Positions 1 through 7,993 are shown, counted from the first letter of the stretch. The stretch: 31,035 nucleotides of DNA from JAICTV01 sp035634055 (GCA_035634055.1 DASQDR010000194.1:1-31035); one strand, 5' to 3'. Notes: a model not told the origin generated them from the sequence alone. Numbers and translations are program-made.

Positions 1-241
1 CCGCGCGGCCGCGGGGCCCCGGGGATTGGCGTGAGGGTGCTTCAGGAGTTGGATGGGGCTCTCGTGGCACGGTGCCCGCGCCCGCGCCGTCAGCGCGGAG
101 CGCACGCGGCGCTCGGCAGAGGACCGCTGCGCGGGCGATGCACGGGCGGGGCGCCCATGCCACGTGGCGCGGCGGACACGCGCGCGTCGGACGCGCGTCG
201 GACGCCCGCCCGCGCGCGCGCGCTCCCTCGGGTCGGTCAAT
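1..241. other. Window-edge stretch without a supported gene
   Basis: No convincing coding region was seen on either strand. The stretch is extremely GC-rich. Positions 165-222 are dominated by alternating CG, with a short direct repeat (CGCGCGTCGGA) near 181-202 and the palindrome GACGCGCGTC at 190-199. It lies downstream of the minus-strand UVR-motif gene and may hold its transcript end, but no hairpin with a U-tract was found. Confidence 0.4.
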
Positions 242-1054
242 TCATTCCACGCCTTCGGTCTTCTTGCGGATCTCGTCGCGGATGCGGGCGGCGTCCTCGT
301 AGGCCTCGCGCAGGACCGCCTTTTCCAGTTGCGCCTTGAGCTTCTGGATCGGGTCGATCGGGAGCTTCTTGCGGATGTCGCGGGCGAACTTCTTGAGGAT
401 CTTGACCTCGTTGGACTTGCCGAAGGCCTCCTCCTGGCCGAAGCGGGCGAAGAACTCGCGGATCGAGTCCAGGCCGTCGGTCACCACCTCCAGCGCCTGC
501 TTGTACTTCTTCTCGCCGAACAGCAGCGACGCCTTGGCGCGCACGTTCATCATGACGATGTACGGGCGGTACTGCTCGAGGTAGATGCGGTCCTCCTGCG
601 TCAGCGCGTACTTGCCGCAGAGGTCGAGCAGGCGGAGGTTGCGGGCGGTGTCGCGGACGACGCCGGCGAACTCCTCCAGGACGAACAGGCTGAGGTAGCG
701 GTGGTAGTACATCGCCGCCTCCTCGCGCAGCGACTGGCACTCGGTGCTGGTGAGGTGGAAGCCCAGCTCCGAGCCGTTGGTCTTCTTGTGCTCGCGGAGC
801 TGCTCCTCGTAGTAGTCCAGCAGCGAGTCGTAGCCGTGCGGCTTGGCGCCGTCGGGCCGGCCGGTCACCTCCATCTGGAGCAGGCCGAGGTCCAGGCGCA
901 TCTGGAGCTTGGGCCGGCCATCCAGCCCGTTGACCTTGCGCACGTTGATGGTGCCCGGCTCGTAATCCCACCCCTTGAGCAGGGGGAGGATGTCCTTGCT
1001 CCGCGAGCGCTCGACCGGTTCCTGGGGCATTTTCTCGTCGCTGCTGCTGCTCAT
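242..1054 (-). CDS. UVR (UvrB/UvrC) motif-containing protein
   Basis: This is a 270-aa soluble protein. The last ~35 residues form a UVR motif (begins DPIQKLKAQLEKAV, ends ARIRDEIRKK), the helical-hairpin module by which UvrB and UvrC interact and which also occurs in McsA-like and other proteins. The N-terminal ~230 residues have no recognised catalytic motif and look helical and charged, with a run of Tyr-rich helices in the middle. The chosen start (MSSSSDEK) drops a 32-residue upstream extension of low-quality sequence. A GGAG lies about 13 nt upstream, and a TATAAT sits about 80 nt upstream on the same strand. The protein cannot replace UvrB or UvrC because all helicase and nuclease domains are absent, so its role is unknown. 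It is probably a conserved planctomycete protein. Confidence 0.75.
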   Translation of the reverse strand: MSSSSDEKMPQEPVERSRSKDILPLLKGWDYEPGTINVRKVNGLDGRPKLQMRLDLGLLQMEVTGRPDGAKPHGYDSLLDYYEEQLREHKKTNGSELGFHLTSTECQSLREEAAMYYHRYLSLFVLEEFAGVVRDTARNLRLLDLCGKYALTQEDRIYLEQYRPYIVMMNVRAKASLLFGEKKYKQALEVVTDGLDSIREFFARFGQEEAFGKSNEVKILKKFARDIRKKLPIDPIQKLKAQLEKAVLREAYEDAARIRDEIRKKTEGVE

Positions 1055-1080
1055 GTGGAAAACCCGCTCCGCGCAGACGC

Positions 1081-1105
1081 GCCGGCCCGTCGAAAATGGG
1101 CCGGC
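1081..1105 (-). promoter_or_regulatory. Hairpin in the 5' leader of the UVR-motif gene
   Basis: GCCGGCCC (1081-1088) and GGGCCGGC (1098-1105) form a perfect 8-bp stem with a 9-nt loop. It falls inside the predicted leader, between the TATAAT at 1133-1138 and the start codon at 1054. It could act on mRNA stability or expression. No function is proven. Confidence 0.35.
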
Positions 1106-1132
1106 CCTCCTCGGTGCCCTTGGCGTCGAGAG

Positions 1133-1138
1133 ATTATA
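1133..1138 (-). promoter_or_regulatory. Candidate -10 box (TATAAT) for the UVR-motif gene
   Basis: A perfect TATAAT reads on the minus strand and would give a leader of about 70 nt. No clear -35 element is present 16-18 nt upstream. Confidence 0.4.
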
Positions 1139-1200
1139 GCAGCCTCGCACGCGGCGAAGGAAAAAGCACTCGGGTTGTCACCGGTTGTCCACAAATGCGT

Positions 1201-1229
1201 TTGACCCGGTGGGAAGCTGGGCGGAAAAT
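1201..1229 (+). promoter_or_regulatory. Candidate sigma-70 promoter for the metallothionein gene
   Basis: TTGACC (1201-1206), a 17-nt spacer, and GAAAAT (1224-1229) lie just upstream of the metallothionein start at 1256. Directly before it, GGTTGTC occurs twice with 10-bp spacing (about 1173-1189), followed by TTGTCCACAA. These repeats could bind a metal sensor, but this is speculative. Confidence 0.35.
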
Positions 1230-1255
1230 GTCGGCACGACGACGAGGTGGCCGTT

Positions 1256-1411
1256 ATGCCCGAGACGATCAAGTGCGCCTGCGAGAGCTGTCGATGCGTG
1301 GTGCCGGCCGGCAAGGGCGTCGTCCGCGACGGCAAGGTCTATTGCAGCGCCACCTGCGCCTACGATTGCACGCGCACCACGTGCGTTTGCGTGCACCAGG
1401 GGTGCAAGTAG
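1256..1411 (+). CDS. Bacterial metallothionein (SmtA/BmtA-like)
   Basis: This 51-aa protein contains ten cysteines (7, 9, 12, 14, 30, 34, 38, 43, 45, 50) and His47. The opening KCACESCRC closely matches the KCACEPCLC of cyanobacterial SmtA. The family layout follows: a CxCxxCxC cluster, a short strand, YCSxxC, then a second Cys/His cluster ending in HQGC. Such proteins bind Zn(II), Cd(II) or Cu(I) in a four-metal thiolate cluster in the cytoplasm. A good Shine-Dalgarno (GAGGTGG, 1242-1249) precedes the ATG. The stop lies 22 nt before the YgfZ-like gene, so the two are probably co-transcribed. SmtA has nine Cys and two His; this protein has an extra Cys and lacks the usual CxC end, so metal preference may differ. 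The gene is easily missed because longer spurious frames cover it. Confidence 0.88.
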   Translation: MPETIKCACESCRCVVPAGKGVVRDGKVYCSATCAYDCTRTTCVCVHQGCK

Positions 1412-1433
1412 GCTGCCGAGCAGCGCGGATCGA

Positions 1434-2576
1434 ATGAACCCTCTCCTCGACTTGCACCGCCAGGCGGACGCCGAGCTTCAGCCTTACGGCGAGATCGAGA
1501 TCGTCTCGACCTTCGGCGAGCCGCAGGCGGAGTACGCCGCCGTCCGCAAGGCGTGCGGGCTGATGGACCTGCCGCAGCGCGGGTTCCTCGAGCTCACCGG
1601 GCGCGATCGCCTGCCCTTCCTCAACAACCTGCTCTCCAACCAGACCTACGATAAGGGCGCCAAGACCGGCCTGGCCGCGGGCGCGGGCGTTTACGCCTTT
1701 CTGCTCAACGCAAAGAGCGGCCGGATCATCACCGATGTCTGCGCAATGGAGCTGGGTGACCGCACGCTGCTGGAAGCCGACCGGCGAGTAATCGAGCCGG
1801 TGCGGGCGATGCTCGATCGTTACCTCTTCGTCGAACAGGTGAAGCTGGCCGACCGCAGCGACGAGCTGCACGAGGTGGCCCTGCACGGTCCCGGCTCGCT
1901 CCAGGTGCTGCGCGACGCGGGGGCGGCGGTGCCGGACGCGCTGGCGCAGGATGGGTCGTCGGCGACGAAGCTCTTCGACCAGGACGTGATCATCCGCCGC
2001 GACGACGTGGCTTCGGTGCCCGGCTACTTCCTCATCGTCCCCTCGTCCGCGGCGCGCAAGGTGTGGATGGAGCTGATCAGCCGCTCGGCCACGCCGACGG
2101 AGATCGGCCGGCGGGCGCTGCGCCCGATCGGGTGGGCGGCGTTCAACGCCACGCGCATCGAGGGCGGGCGGCCGCTGTTCGGCATCGACTTCGACGACTC
2201 GGTCCTCCCGCACGAGACCGGCCCGCTGCTCAACCGCGCCGTCAGCTTCACCAAGGGGTGCTACCCGGGCCAGGAGATCGTCGCCCGCATGCACGCCCGC
2301 CAGCAGTTCGCGCGCAAGATCGTGGGCATCCGGATGGAGAGCGACGCGCTGCCGATCGCGGGCAACAAGGTGTACGACGCCGCCGGCGACAACGAGGTCG
2401 GCGGGATCACCAGCAGCACGCTCTCGCCGGTGCTGTCCAACGTCGCGGTCTGCCTGGGCATCGTGAAGAAGCCGCACTTCACCACGGGCGCGACCGTCCG
2501 CGTCCCCGCCGAGGGGCAGATGCGCACGGGCACGGTGGTGGAACTGCCCTTCCTCCGCGCCGCCGGCAACGGCTGA
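1434..2576 (+). CDS. YgfZ/GcvT-like folate-binding protein
   Basis: This 380-aa cytoplasmic protein has the aminomethyltransferase folate-binding fold. The YgfZ signature K-G-C-Y-x-G-Q-E is present at residues 274-281 (KGCYPGQE), followed by a C-terminal barrel of about 90 residues. In E. coli, YgfZ helps assembly or repair of certain Fe-S enzymes in a folate-dependent way, with the signature Cys essential. True GcvT proteins lack this KGCYxGQE signature, so the YgfZ branch is the better call. The start MNPLLDLH was chosen because an upstream extension would overlap the metallothionein gene. The Shine-Dalgarno is weak, consistent with translation following the upstream gene. Pairing with a metallothionein suggests a link to metal or Fe-S stress (inference). 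Confidence 0.85.
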   Translation: MNPLLDLHRQADAELQPYGEIEIVSTFGEPQAEYAAVRKACGLMDLPQRGFLELTGRDRLPFLNNLLSNQTYDKGAKTGLAAGAGVYAFLLNAKSGRIITDVCAMELGDRTLLEADRRVIEPVRAMLDRYLFVEQVKLADRSDELHEVALHGPGSLQVLRDAGAAVPDALAQDGSSATKLFDQDVIIRRDDVASVPGYFLIVPSSAARKVWMELISRSATPTEIGRRALRPIGWAAFNATRIEGGRPLFGIDFDDSVLPHETGPLLNRAVSFTKGCYPGQEIVARMHARQQFARKIVGIRMESDALPIAGNKVYDAAGDNEVGGITSSTLSPVLSNVAVCLGIVKKPHFTTGATVRVPAEGQMRTGTVVELPFLRAAGNG

Positions 2577-2640
2577 TCGCCCGCGCGACCGCGGCCGCCG
2601 ACCATCGACAATCCACCGGCGGCAATCAACAATCCTCCGC

Positions 2641-3447
2641 ATGGTCGATTCGCCTTACCGCGTCGCGCCCGGCGAGAAGCTCAATCTCAAGAAGCGGCCG
2701 ACGGATGACGCCGGGCCGTTCAAGGACAAGGAGCAGGCGGCGCCGGAGAGCGCGAAGAATCTGGAGAAGCTCGACGAGCTCCAGCAGTTGCTCTACGCCG
2801 AGGGGGAGCGGGCGGTGCTGGTGGTGTTCCAGGCGATGGACGCCGGCGGGAAGGACGGCGCGATCGAGCACGTCTTCTCCGGGCTCAACCCGCAGGGGTG
2901 CCAGGTGACCAGCTTCAAGCAGCCCACGCCGCTCGAGCTGCGGCACGACTTCCTGTGGCGCATCCACGACGCCGCGCCGCCGAAGGGGATGATCGGGATC
3001 TTCAACCGCTCGCACTACGAGAGCGTGCTGGTCGAGCGCGTGCACAGCCTGGTGCCGGAAAAGGTGTGGAAGAAGCGCTACGACCACATCAACCAGTTTG
3101 AGCGGCTGCTGTCGGACGAGGGGACGGTGGTGCTGAAGTTCTTCCTGCACATCTCCAAGGACGAGCAGAAGCGCCGCCTGGAGGCGCGCCTGCGGGACGC
3201 GCACAAGAACTGGAAGTTTGACATCGGCGACCTGCGCGAGCGCGAGCACTGGGACGAGTACCAGCGCGCGTTCGAAGACGCGCTGCAGAAGTGCTCGACC
3301 GAGCACGCGCCGTGGTACATCGTCCCGGCCGACCGGAAGTGGTTCCGCAACTGGGTCGTGGGCGACGTGCTCGTGCGCACCCTGGAGCAGCTCAAGATGA
3401 AGTACCCCAAGCCGAAGGAAGATCTGTCGGGGATCGTGGTGAAGTGA
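2641..3447 (+). CDS. ppk2: Polyphosphate kinase 2 family phosphotransferase
   Basis: A 268-aa cytoplasmic enzyme that transfers phosphate between polyphosphate and nucleotides. The P-loop reads MDAGGKDG (66-73), the Walker B region is FNRSHYE (121-127), and a basic lid helix follows (KDEQKRRLEARL, about 173-184). Length and the N-terminal sequence (PYRV, then a lysine-rich stretch) fit the short single-domain PPK2 group called polyphosphate:nucleotide phosphotransferase, which mainly makes ADP or ATP from AMP/ADP and polyP. The exact nucleotide preference cannot be read from the sequence. The gene starts 64 nt after the YgfZ-like gene in the same direction; no clear Shine-Dalgarno was seen. 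A palindromic repeat cluster follows the stop. Confidence 0.9.
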   Translation: MVDSPYRVAPGEKLNLKKRPTDDAGPFKDKEQAAPESAKNLEKLDELQQLLYAEGERAVLVVFQAMDAGGKDGAIEHVFSGLNPQGCQVTSFKQPTPLELRHDFLWRIHDAAPPKGMIGIFNRSHYESVLVERVHSLVPEKVWKKRYDHINQFERLLSDEGTVVLKFFLHISKDEQKRRLEARLRDAHKNWKFDIGDLREREHWDEYQRAFEDALQKCSTEHAPWYIVPADRKWFRNWVVGDVLVRTLEQLKMKYPKPKEDLSGIVVK

Positions 3448-3506
3448 GGGGCGGGGGCCGCAGACAGACATGGGCGAATGCCGGCTGCTGATGCTGCCTG
3501 ATCGCT

Positions 3507-3703
3507 CGTGGCTTGGGCGCCTCGCCCAAGCATCCGCGGCGGCCAGCCGCCTTTTCCCCCGCTCGTTCCGCTGCCGCGGCGAACGCTTGGGCGAGGCACC
3601 CAAGCCACGGTGGGCGGGATGTCCTAGCGACAGTTGCGCGAGACGCTAAGCCACGGTGGGGCGGGAGGCCCAAGCGATATCGGGGCGGGAACACCAAGAC
3701 ACG
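3507..3703. repeat. Palindromic repeat cluster with degenerate ~24-bp direct repeats
   Basis: Two arms of about 35 bp (3507-3540 and 3573-3609) are reverse complements with a few mismatches. Each arm is itself a hairpin, GCTTGGGCG-CCT-CGCCCAAGC at 3511-3531 and a near-copy at 3585-3605. From about 3599 the right side continues as four to five imperfect units of 23-25 bp with the core CCAAGCCACGGTGGG(G)CGGGA, at about 3599, 3623, 3646, 3669 and 3693. The array ends two bases before the stop codon of the convergent gene. It may also terminate transcription from both sides. It resembles a REP/MITE-type intergenic repeat. Confidence 0.7.
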
Positions 3704-3704
3704 G

Positions 3705-4202
3705 TTACTCGTCCCGTCGTTGCCGCGGCGGGGGCTTGCGCAGCCGGCTCGCCTTTTGCCGCGCCGCCTGCCAGCCGGTGTAGTTGGTCGAGCCGACGTC
3801 GTCGACGCTCTCGTCCTCGATCAGCGTCTCCTCGTCCTCGCTCAGGTCGCGTTGGTCAAGCGGCTTCTCGCCCAGCAGGTCGCCGTCCGGCCGCCGGTTG
3901 CCGGTTTCGCCGGCGCCGGCGTCGTCGTCCTCGTCCGCCGTCGCGTCGCTGAGGGCGATGATCTCCGCCTCGGTGATCGGATCGATCTCCGGTTCTTGCG
4001 CGACAACGCTGTACGTCGCCGGCCGCTGCGCCGGCGGCAGGTTCGGCCGCTGGATCTGGTGGCTGGTCGGGGCTACGTCCACGAACGTCCACCCCTGCTC
4101 GCGCAGCACCGGGACCAGCCCGTCGCGGATGCGCTGCATCAGGTGTTCCAACGGGATCTGCCACAGGTCGGCGGCGAGGGAGGGGACAACCCAGCAGGAC
4201 AT
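3705..4202 (-). CDS. Acidic hypothetical protein
   Basis: This 165-aa protein matches no family I recognise. The N-terminal ~50 residues (opens MSCWVVPSLAADLW, then an amphipathic helix) look folded. Residues about 70-135 are very acidic and probably disordered (DEDDD, SEDEETLIEDESVDD), and the last 20 residues are basic (RQKASRLRKPPPRQRRDE). The ATG is preceded by AAGGAG at 4-5 nt, supporting the start. Codon use is like its neighbours. It is convergent with ppk2, with the repeat cluster between them, and divergent from the PspC gene. An acidic middle with a basic tail would suit protein or nucleic-acid binding, but no function is assigned. Confidence 0.6.
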   Translation of the reverse strand: MSCWVVPSLAADLWQIPLEHLMQRIRDGLVPVLREQGWTFVDVAPTSHQIQRPNLPPAQRPATYSVVAQEPEIDPITEAEIIALSDATADEDDDAGAGETGNRRPDGDLLGEKPLDQRDLSEDEETLIEDESVDDVGSTNYTGWQAARQKASRLRKPPPRQRRDE

Positions 4203-4359
4203 GAGGCTCCTTCGACCCTCTCATCGGACCGCCGACGCGCGCCGCTTGAGCGGATGTCGCGAAGCGCCCGAGCCCGGGCAACGCGCTTTGGCGGCGGGTC
4301 GAAACTTCGCGTCAAAGTGGAATGGCCGGGCGCGCGGGCGGTGTGCTAGGTTACGCGGC

Positions 4360-4563
4360 ATGAACAACCTCGTCGGCCGGCCGCTCGAGCGGTCCCGTGA
4401 CAACATCATGATCGCCGGCGTCTGCGGCGGCATCGCCCAGTGGCTCGGGTGGGATCCGACGCTCGTGCGCGTGCTCTACGTCCTGGCGTCGCTGCTCTCG
4501 GCGGCGTTCCCCGGCACGGTCGTCTACATCGTGCTGTGGATCGTCATGCCGCCGGAGCGGTAG
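4360..4563 (+). CDS. Stand-alone PspC domain membrane protein
   Basis: A 67-aa protein that is entirely a PspC domain: RSRDN..IAGVCGGIAQWLGWDPTLVRVLYVL, then a hydrophobic helix ending VLWIVMPPE. In enterobacteria PspC is an inner-membrane partner in the phage-shock envelope-stress response; in other phyla, short PspC proteins occur alone and their role is less clear. One or two membrane helices are predicted (about residues 33-63). The ATG was chosen because it starts the domain exactly. There is no strong Shine-Dalgarno. An extended -10-like TGCTAGGTT ends 7 nt before the ATG. No pspA or pspB is in the window. Confidence 0.85.
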   Translation: MNNLVGRPLERSRDNIMIAGVCGGIAQWLGWDPTLVRVLYVLASLLSAAFPGTVVYIVLWIVMPPER

Positions 4564-4646
4564 CGGGCACAGCGCGCGAGGCTGCGGCGCGGGCGGCAAC
4601 AACTGCGTTGACAAACCCCGCGCGTCGGCGGAACCTGAGTCGCACC

Positions 4647-5840
4647 ATGGACAAGGATCGCCTCTTCGCGTTGCTGGACAACTTCAAGATCGAGACCCCA
4701 AGCTGGGGCTACTCCGACACCGGCACGCGCTTCGGGAAGTTCCTCCAGGCGGCGGCGGCGAGCACCATCGAGGAAAAGCTCGCCGACGCCGGCACCGTCA
4801 ACCGCTACACCGCCTGCTGCCCGACGGTGGCGGTCCACGTGCTGTGGGATTTTTCCATGGGCGTCGACGCGCAGCAGACGGCGAAGGCGGCCGAGCGGCA
4901 CGGCGTGCGCATCGGCTCGATCAACCCGAACCTGTTCCAGGACCAGGTTTACAAGTTCGGCTCCGCCACCAGCCCCAACGACCGCGCCCGCGACCACGCC
5001 AGCCGGCACGTGATGGACTGCATCGCCATCGCCCGCGCCGTCGGCTCCGACCTGCTCAGCCTCTGGTTCGCTGACGGCACGAATTACCCCGGCCAGGACG
5101 ACATCGTCACCCGCAAGCGCCGCATGGAAGGGGCGCTGCGGCAGTGGCACGACGCCATGCCGCGGAACATGACCATGCTGGTGGAGTACAAGCCCTTCGA
5201 GCCCGCCTTCTACGCCACCGATATCGCCGACTGGGGGATGGCCTACCTGTTCGCCAAGGGCGCGGGGCCGCGGGCGAAGGTGCTGGTCGACACGGGGCAT
5301 CACTATCAGTCGACCAACATCGAGCAGATCGTCGCGTGGCTGCTGGACGAGGAGATGCTCGGCGGCTTCCACTTCAACGACCGCAAGTATGCCGACGACG
5401 ACCTGACCCTGGGCAGCATCGACCCGTACGCGGTCTTCCGCATTTTCCATGAGATTCGCAACGCCGCCGACCTGCACGGCAAGGACGTGTCGAAGGTCGC
5501 CTACATGGTCGACCAGAGCCACAACCTCAAGCCGAAGGTGGAGGCGATGATCCAGACCGTGACGACCGCGCAGGAGCTGTACGCCAAGGCCTGCCTCGTG
5601 GACCGCAAGAAGCTCCAGGACGCGCAGTCGCGGATGAACATCGTGGACGCCGAGAACTGCCTGAAGGATGCCTTCGCCACCGACGTTCGCCCGCTGCTCG
5701 GCGAGTGGCGCAGGCGCAAGAACATCGACCCCGACCCGATGCAGGCGTACCGCGCCAGCGGCTACGAGGGCAGGATGGCCCAGGAGCGCGAGGCCGGCCG
5801 GGCCGCCCGCGGCGCGACGGCGGGAGCGTCGTACGCGTGA
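4647..5840 (+). CDS. rhaI: L-rhamnose isomerase (Pseudomonas-type, TIM barrel)
   Basis: This 397-aa metal-dependent sugar isomerase interconverts L-rhamnose and L-rhamnulose, the first step of phosphorylated rhamnose catabolism. Glu180 (in VEYKPFEP), Asp215 (LVDTGHH), His242 (GGFHFND) and Asp289 (MVDQSH) align with the metal ligands recalled for Pseudomonas stutzeri L-RhI (Glu219, Asp254, His281, Asp327), with identical 35- and 27-residue spacings for the first three. The stretches WFADGTNYPGQDD and NIEQIVA are also family-typical. The enzyme accepts other aldoses in vitro, so another in vivo substrate is possible. No kinase or aldolase for L-rhamnulose is adjacent. Start at MDKDRLFALL; a TTGACA at 4608 is not matched by a good -10. 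Confidence 0.85.
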   Translation: MDKDRLFALLDNFKIETPSWGYSDTGTRFGKFLQAAAASTIEEKLADAGTVNRYTACCPTVAVHVLWDFSMGVDAQQTAKAAERHGVRIGSINPNLFQDQVYKFGSATSPNDRARDHASRHVMDCIAIARAVGSDLLSLWFADGTNYPGQDDIVTRKRRMEGALRQWHDAMPRNMTMLVEYKPFEPAFYATDIADWGMAYLFAKGAGPRAKVLVDTGHHYQSTNIEQIVAWLLDEEMLGGFHFNDRKYADDDLTLGSIDPYAVFRIFHEIRNAADLHGKDVSKVAYMVDQSHNLKPKVEAMIQTVTTAQELYAKACLVDRKKLQDAQSRMNIVDAENCLKDAFATDVRPLLGEWRRRKNIDPDPMQAYRASGYEGRMAQEREAGRAARGATAGASYA

Positions 5841-5906
5841 TGGTTATTTAGCCAAGGCCGACGGCGCGCCGCCAACGCCTCCGCCGCGGGACGCCTCCCC
5901 CGCGGA

Positions 5907-5923
5907 CGCCTCCGCCGGAGGCG
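5907..5923 (+). terminator. Possible hairpin terminator after rhaI
   Basis: CGCCTCC-GCC-GGAGGCG forms a 7-bp stem with a 3-nt loop between rhaI and recQ. There is no U-tract, so intrinsic termination is uncertain. Confidence 0.3.
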
Positions 5924-5983
5924 CCCGGTCGTGGCGATGTGAGAATGGCGCCCCGCCGCGCCGCCGGCGGGAGCGTCCGCTCC

Positions 5984-5989
5984 TATAAT
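5984..5989 (+). promoter_or_regulatory. TATAAT box 9 nt before recQ start
   Basis: A perfect TATAAT ends 9 nt before the recQ ATG. No Shine-Dalgarno lies between, and no good -35 is visible. Transcription starting about 7 nt downstream would give a leader of only 2-3 nt. Confidence 0.5.
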
Positions 5990-5998
5990 CCCGCCCTG

Positions 5999-7993
5999 AT
6001 GCCCGACCTCCGCGAGCACCTGCAAACCCTGTTCGGCCTGGACGACTTTCGCCCCGCGCAGCGCGAGGTGATCCAGGACGTCCTGCGCGGCCGGGACGTC
6101 CTCTGCGTCATGCCCACCGGCGCGGGCAAGAGCCTCTGTTACCAGCTTCCGGCGGCGGTGGTCGGCGGGCTGACGGTGGTCGTGTCGCCGCTGATCTCGC
6201 TGATGGAGGACCAGGTCCAGCAACTGCGCGACGAGGGGATCGCCGCCGCCATGCTGAACAGCGCGCTCGACGCGTCGGAGCAGCGCGAGGTCCTTCGCGA
6301 GCTGCACAACAACTTCAAGGGGCTGCTCTACGTCGCGCCCGAGCGGTTCTTCGCGCCGTCGTTCCAGCCGGTGCTGGAGAAGCTTCGGCCGAAGCTGCTG
6401 GCGGTGGACGAGGCGCACTGCATCAGCCAGTGGGGGCACGATTTTCGCCCGGAGTACGCTCGGCTCGGCGAGGTCCGCCAGCGACTGGGCGCGCCGCCGA
6501 CGATCGCCCTGACGGCGACCGCCACCGAGGACGTGCGCGGCGACATCATCCGCCAGCTCGGGCTCAGCGAGCCCACCGTGGTCGTCACCGGCTTCGACCG
6601 GCCGAACCTGTTGTACGAGTCGCGCACGGTCGCCAAGGTGAAGGAGAAGGACGAGCTTCTGCTGGAGCTGCTGCGCAGGGAATCGTCCGGCAGCGCGATC
6701 GTCTACTGCGCGACGCGCAAGGCGGTGGAGGCCGTCAGCGACCTGCTCCGCGAGACGCTGCCGGACCGCCCGGTCTTCCCCTACCACGCCGGCCTGGAGC
6801 CGCCGACGCGCACGGCGAACCAGGAAGCGTGGATGGACGCGGCGAGGTCCGTCGCCGTCGCCACCAACGCCTTCGGGATGGGGATCAACAAGCCGGACAC
6901 GCGCCTGGTCGTCCATTACAACCTGCCCGGTACGCTCGAAGCGTACTACCAGGAGGCCGGCCGCGCCGGGCGCGACGGGCTGCCCGCGCGGTGCGTGATG
7001 CTGTTCAGCTACCAAGACCGCTACACGCAGGAATTCTTCATCAACAAGCTCGGCGAGGAGGCGGGCGAGCACGGCGACCCCGCGCGCGTGCGCGAGCAGC
7101 AGGAGCACGCGCGGCAAAAGCTCGAGCTGATCATCAAGTACGCCCAGACGCACCGCTGCCGGCGCGAGATGATCCTGGATTACTTCGGCGATCAGAGCGG
7201 CGTGGAGAACTGCCAGTGCGACGTCTGCCGCCGGGCGGCGGGCCTGAGCGGCGACGCCGACGCGGCGGCGGCGGGCGCGGCGCTGGCGGAGGTGCCGGAG
7301 GAGACCGTCACGCTCATCCGCCAACTCCTGTCGGCGGTCGCGCGGATGAACGGCCGGTTCGGCGTGGGCGCGGTGGCAGAGGTGCTCACCGGCGCCGACA
7401 ACGAGCGCACCCGCAAGTGGAACCTGGACCAGCTCACGGTCTACGGCCTGCTCCGCGCGCACACGATCAAGCGCGTGATCGCGATGCTGCACCGCCTGCT
7501 GGAGTCCGGCCTCGCCCGCCAGCGCGACCCCGAGGGGACCAAGTTCATGCCGGTGATCGAGCTGACCGCGTCCGGCGTCGCGGTGATGAAGGGCCAGCAG
7601 CCGCCACCCACCACGCTGGCCGACATCGTCCCGCGCGGCTCGCGGGCAGCGGGGATCAACCGCGCCACCGGCACCAACCCGCGCGCGCTCGGCACGAATC
7701 CGAAGGACCGGGCGGAGGACGACGAGCCGTTCGATCCCGGCGCCATCGCTCGGTTCGAGCGGCTGCGCGGCGTCCGCTCGGAGCTGGCGCGGGAGAAGCA
7801 GCTCCCGCCGTACTGCATCTGCCACGACAGCACCCTCAAGTCCATCGCCCGCCGCGCCCCCGACACCCTGGCCAAGCTCGAGCAGATCAAGGGAATGGGC
7901 CCGCACAAGGTGAAGATGTACGGCGAGCAGTTCATCGCCGCGGTGAAGGACGACGCGGCGCCGTTGGAGCCAAGGTACGTGGATGAGCCGTAG
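5999..7993 (+). CDS. recQ: ATP-dependent DNA helicase RecQ
   Basis: This 664-aa 3'-5' DNA helicase acts in recombination and replication-fork repair. Walker A is TGAGKS at 40-45, the DEAH box at 137-140 (AVDEAHCISQWGHDFRPEY), and motif VI QEAGRAGRDG near 317-326. The RecQ zinc module carries four Cys around 384-410 (CRREMILDYFGD, then CQCDVC). A winged-helix RQC region follows, then an HRDC domain at about 584-656. Length and domain order are close to E. coli RecQ (about 610 aa), with a slightly long linker (about 535-580) before HRDC. An in-frame GTG 60 nt upstream is less likely because it lies upstream of the TATAAT. The last 11 nt overlap the ribokinase gene if that gene's first ATG is used. 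Confidence 0.95.
   Translation: MPDLREHLQTLFGLDDFRPAQREVIQDVLRGRDVLCVMPTGAGKSLCYQLPAAVVGGLTVVVSPLISLMEDQVQQLRDEGIAAAMLNSALDASEQREVLRELHNNFKGLLYVAPERFFAPSFQPVLEKLRPKLLAVDEAHCISQWGHDFRPEYARLGEVRQRLGAPPTIALTATATEDVRGDIIRQLGLSEPTVVVTGFDRPNLLYESRTVAKVKEKDELLLELLRRESSGSAIVYCATRKAVEAVSDLLRETLPDRPVFPYHAGLEPPTRTANQEAWMDAARSVAVATNAFGMGINKPDTRLVVHYNLPGTLEAYYQEAGRAGRDGLPARCVMLFSYQDRYTQEFFINKLGEEAGEHGDPARVREQQEHARQKLELIIKYAQTHRCRREMILDYFGDQSGVENCQCDVCRRAAGLSGDADAAAAGAALAEVPEETVTLIRQLLSAVARMNGRFGVGAVAEVLTGADNERTRKWNLDQLTVYGLLRAHTIKRVIAMLHRLLESGLARQRDPEGTKFMPVIELTASGVAVMKGQQPPPTTLADIVPRGSRAAGINRATGTNPRALGTNPKDRAEDDEPFDPGAIARFERLRGVRSELAREKQLPPYCICHDSTLKSIARRAPDTLAKLEQIKGMGPHKVKMYGEQFIAAVKDDAAPLEPRYVDEP

Noticed and set aside
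3599..3703. CRISPR array
   Set aside because: The units are contiguous and degenerate without unique spacers, and no cas gene is present.
4608..4613. TTGACA before rhaI as a -35 element
   Set aside because: The hexamer 17 nt downstream (GAACCT) is a poor -10, and the site is too close to the ATG for a convincing promoter.
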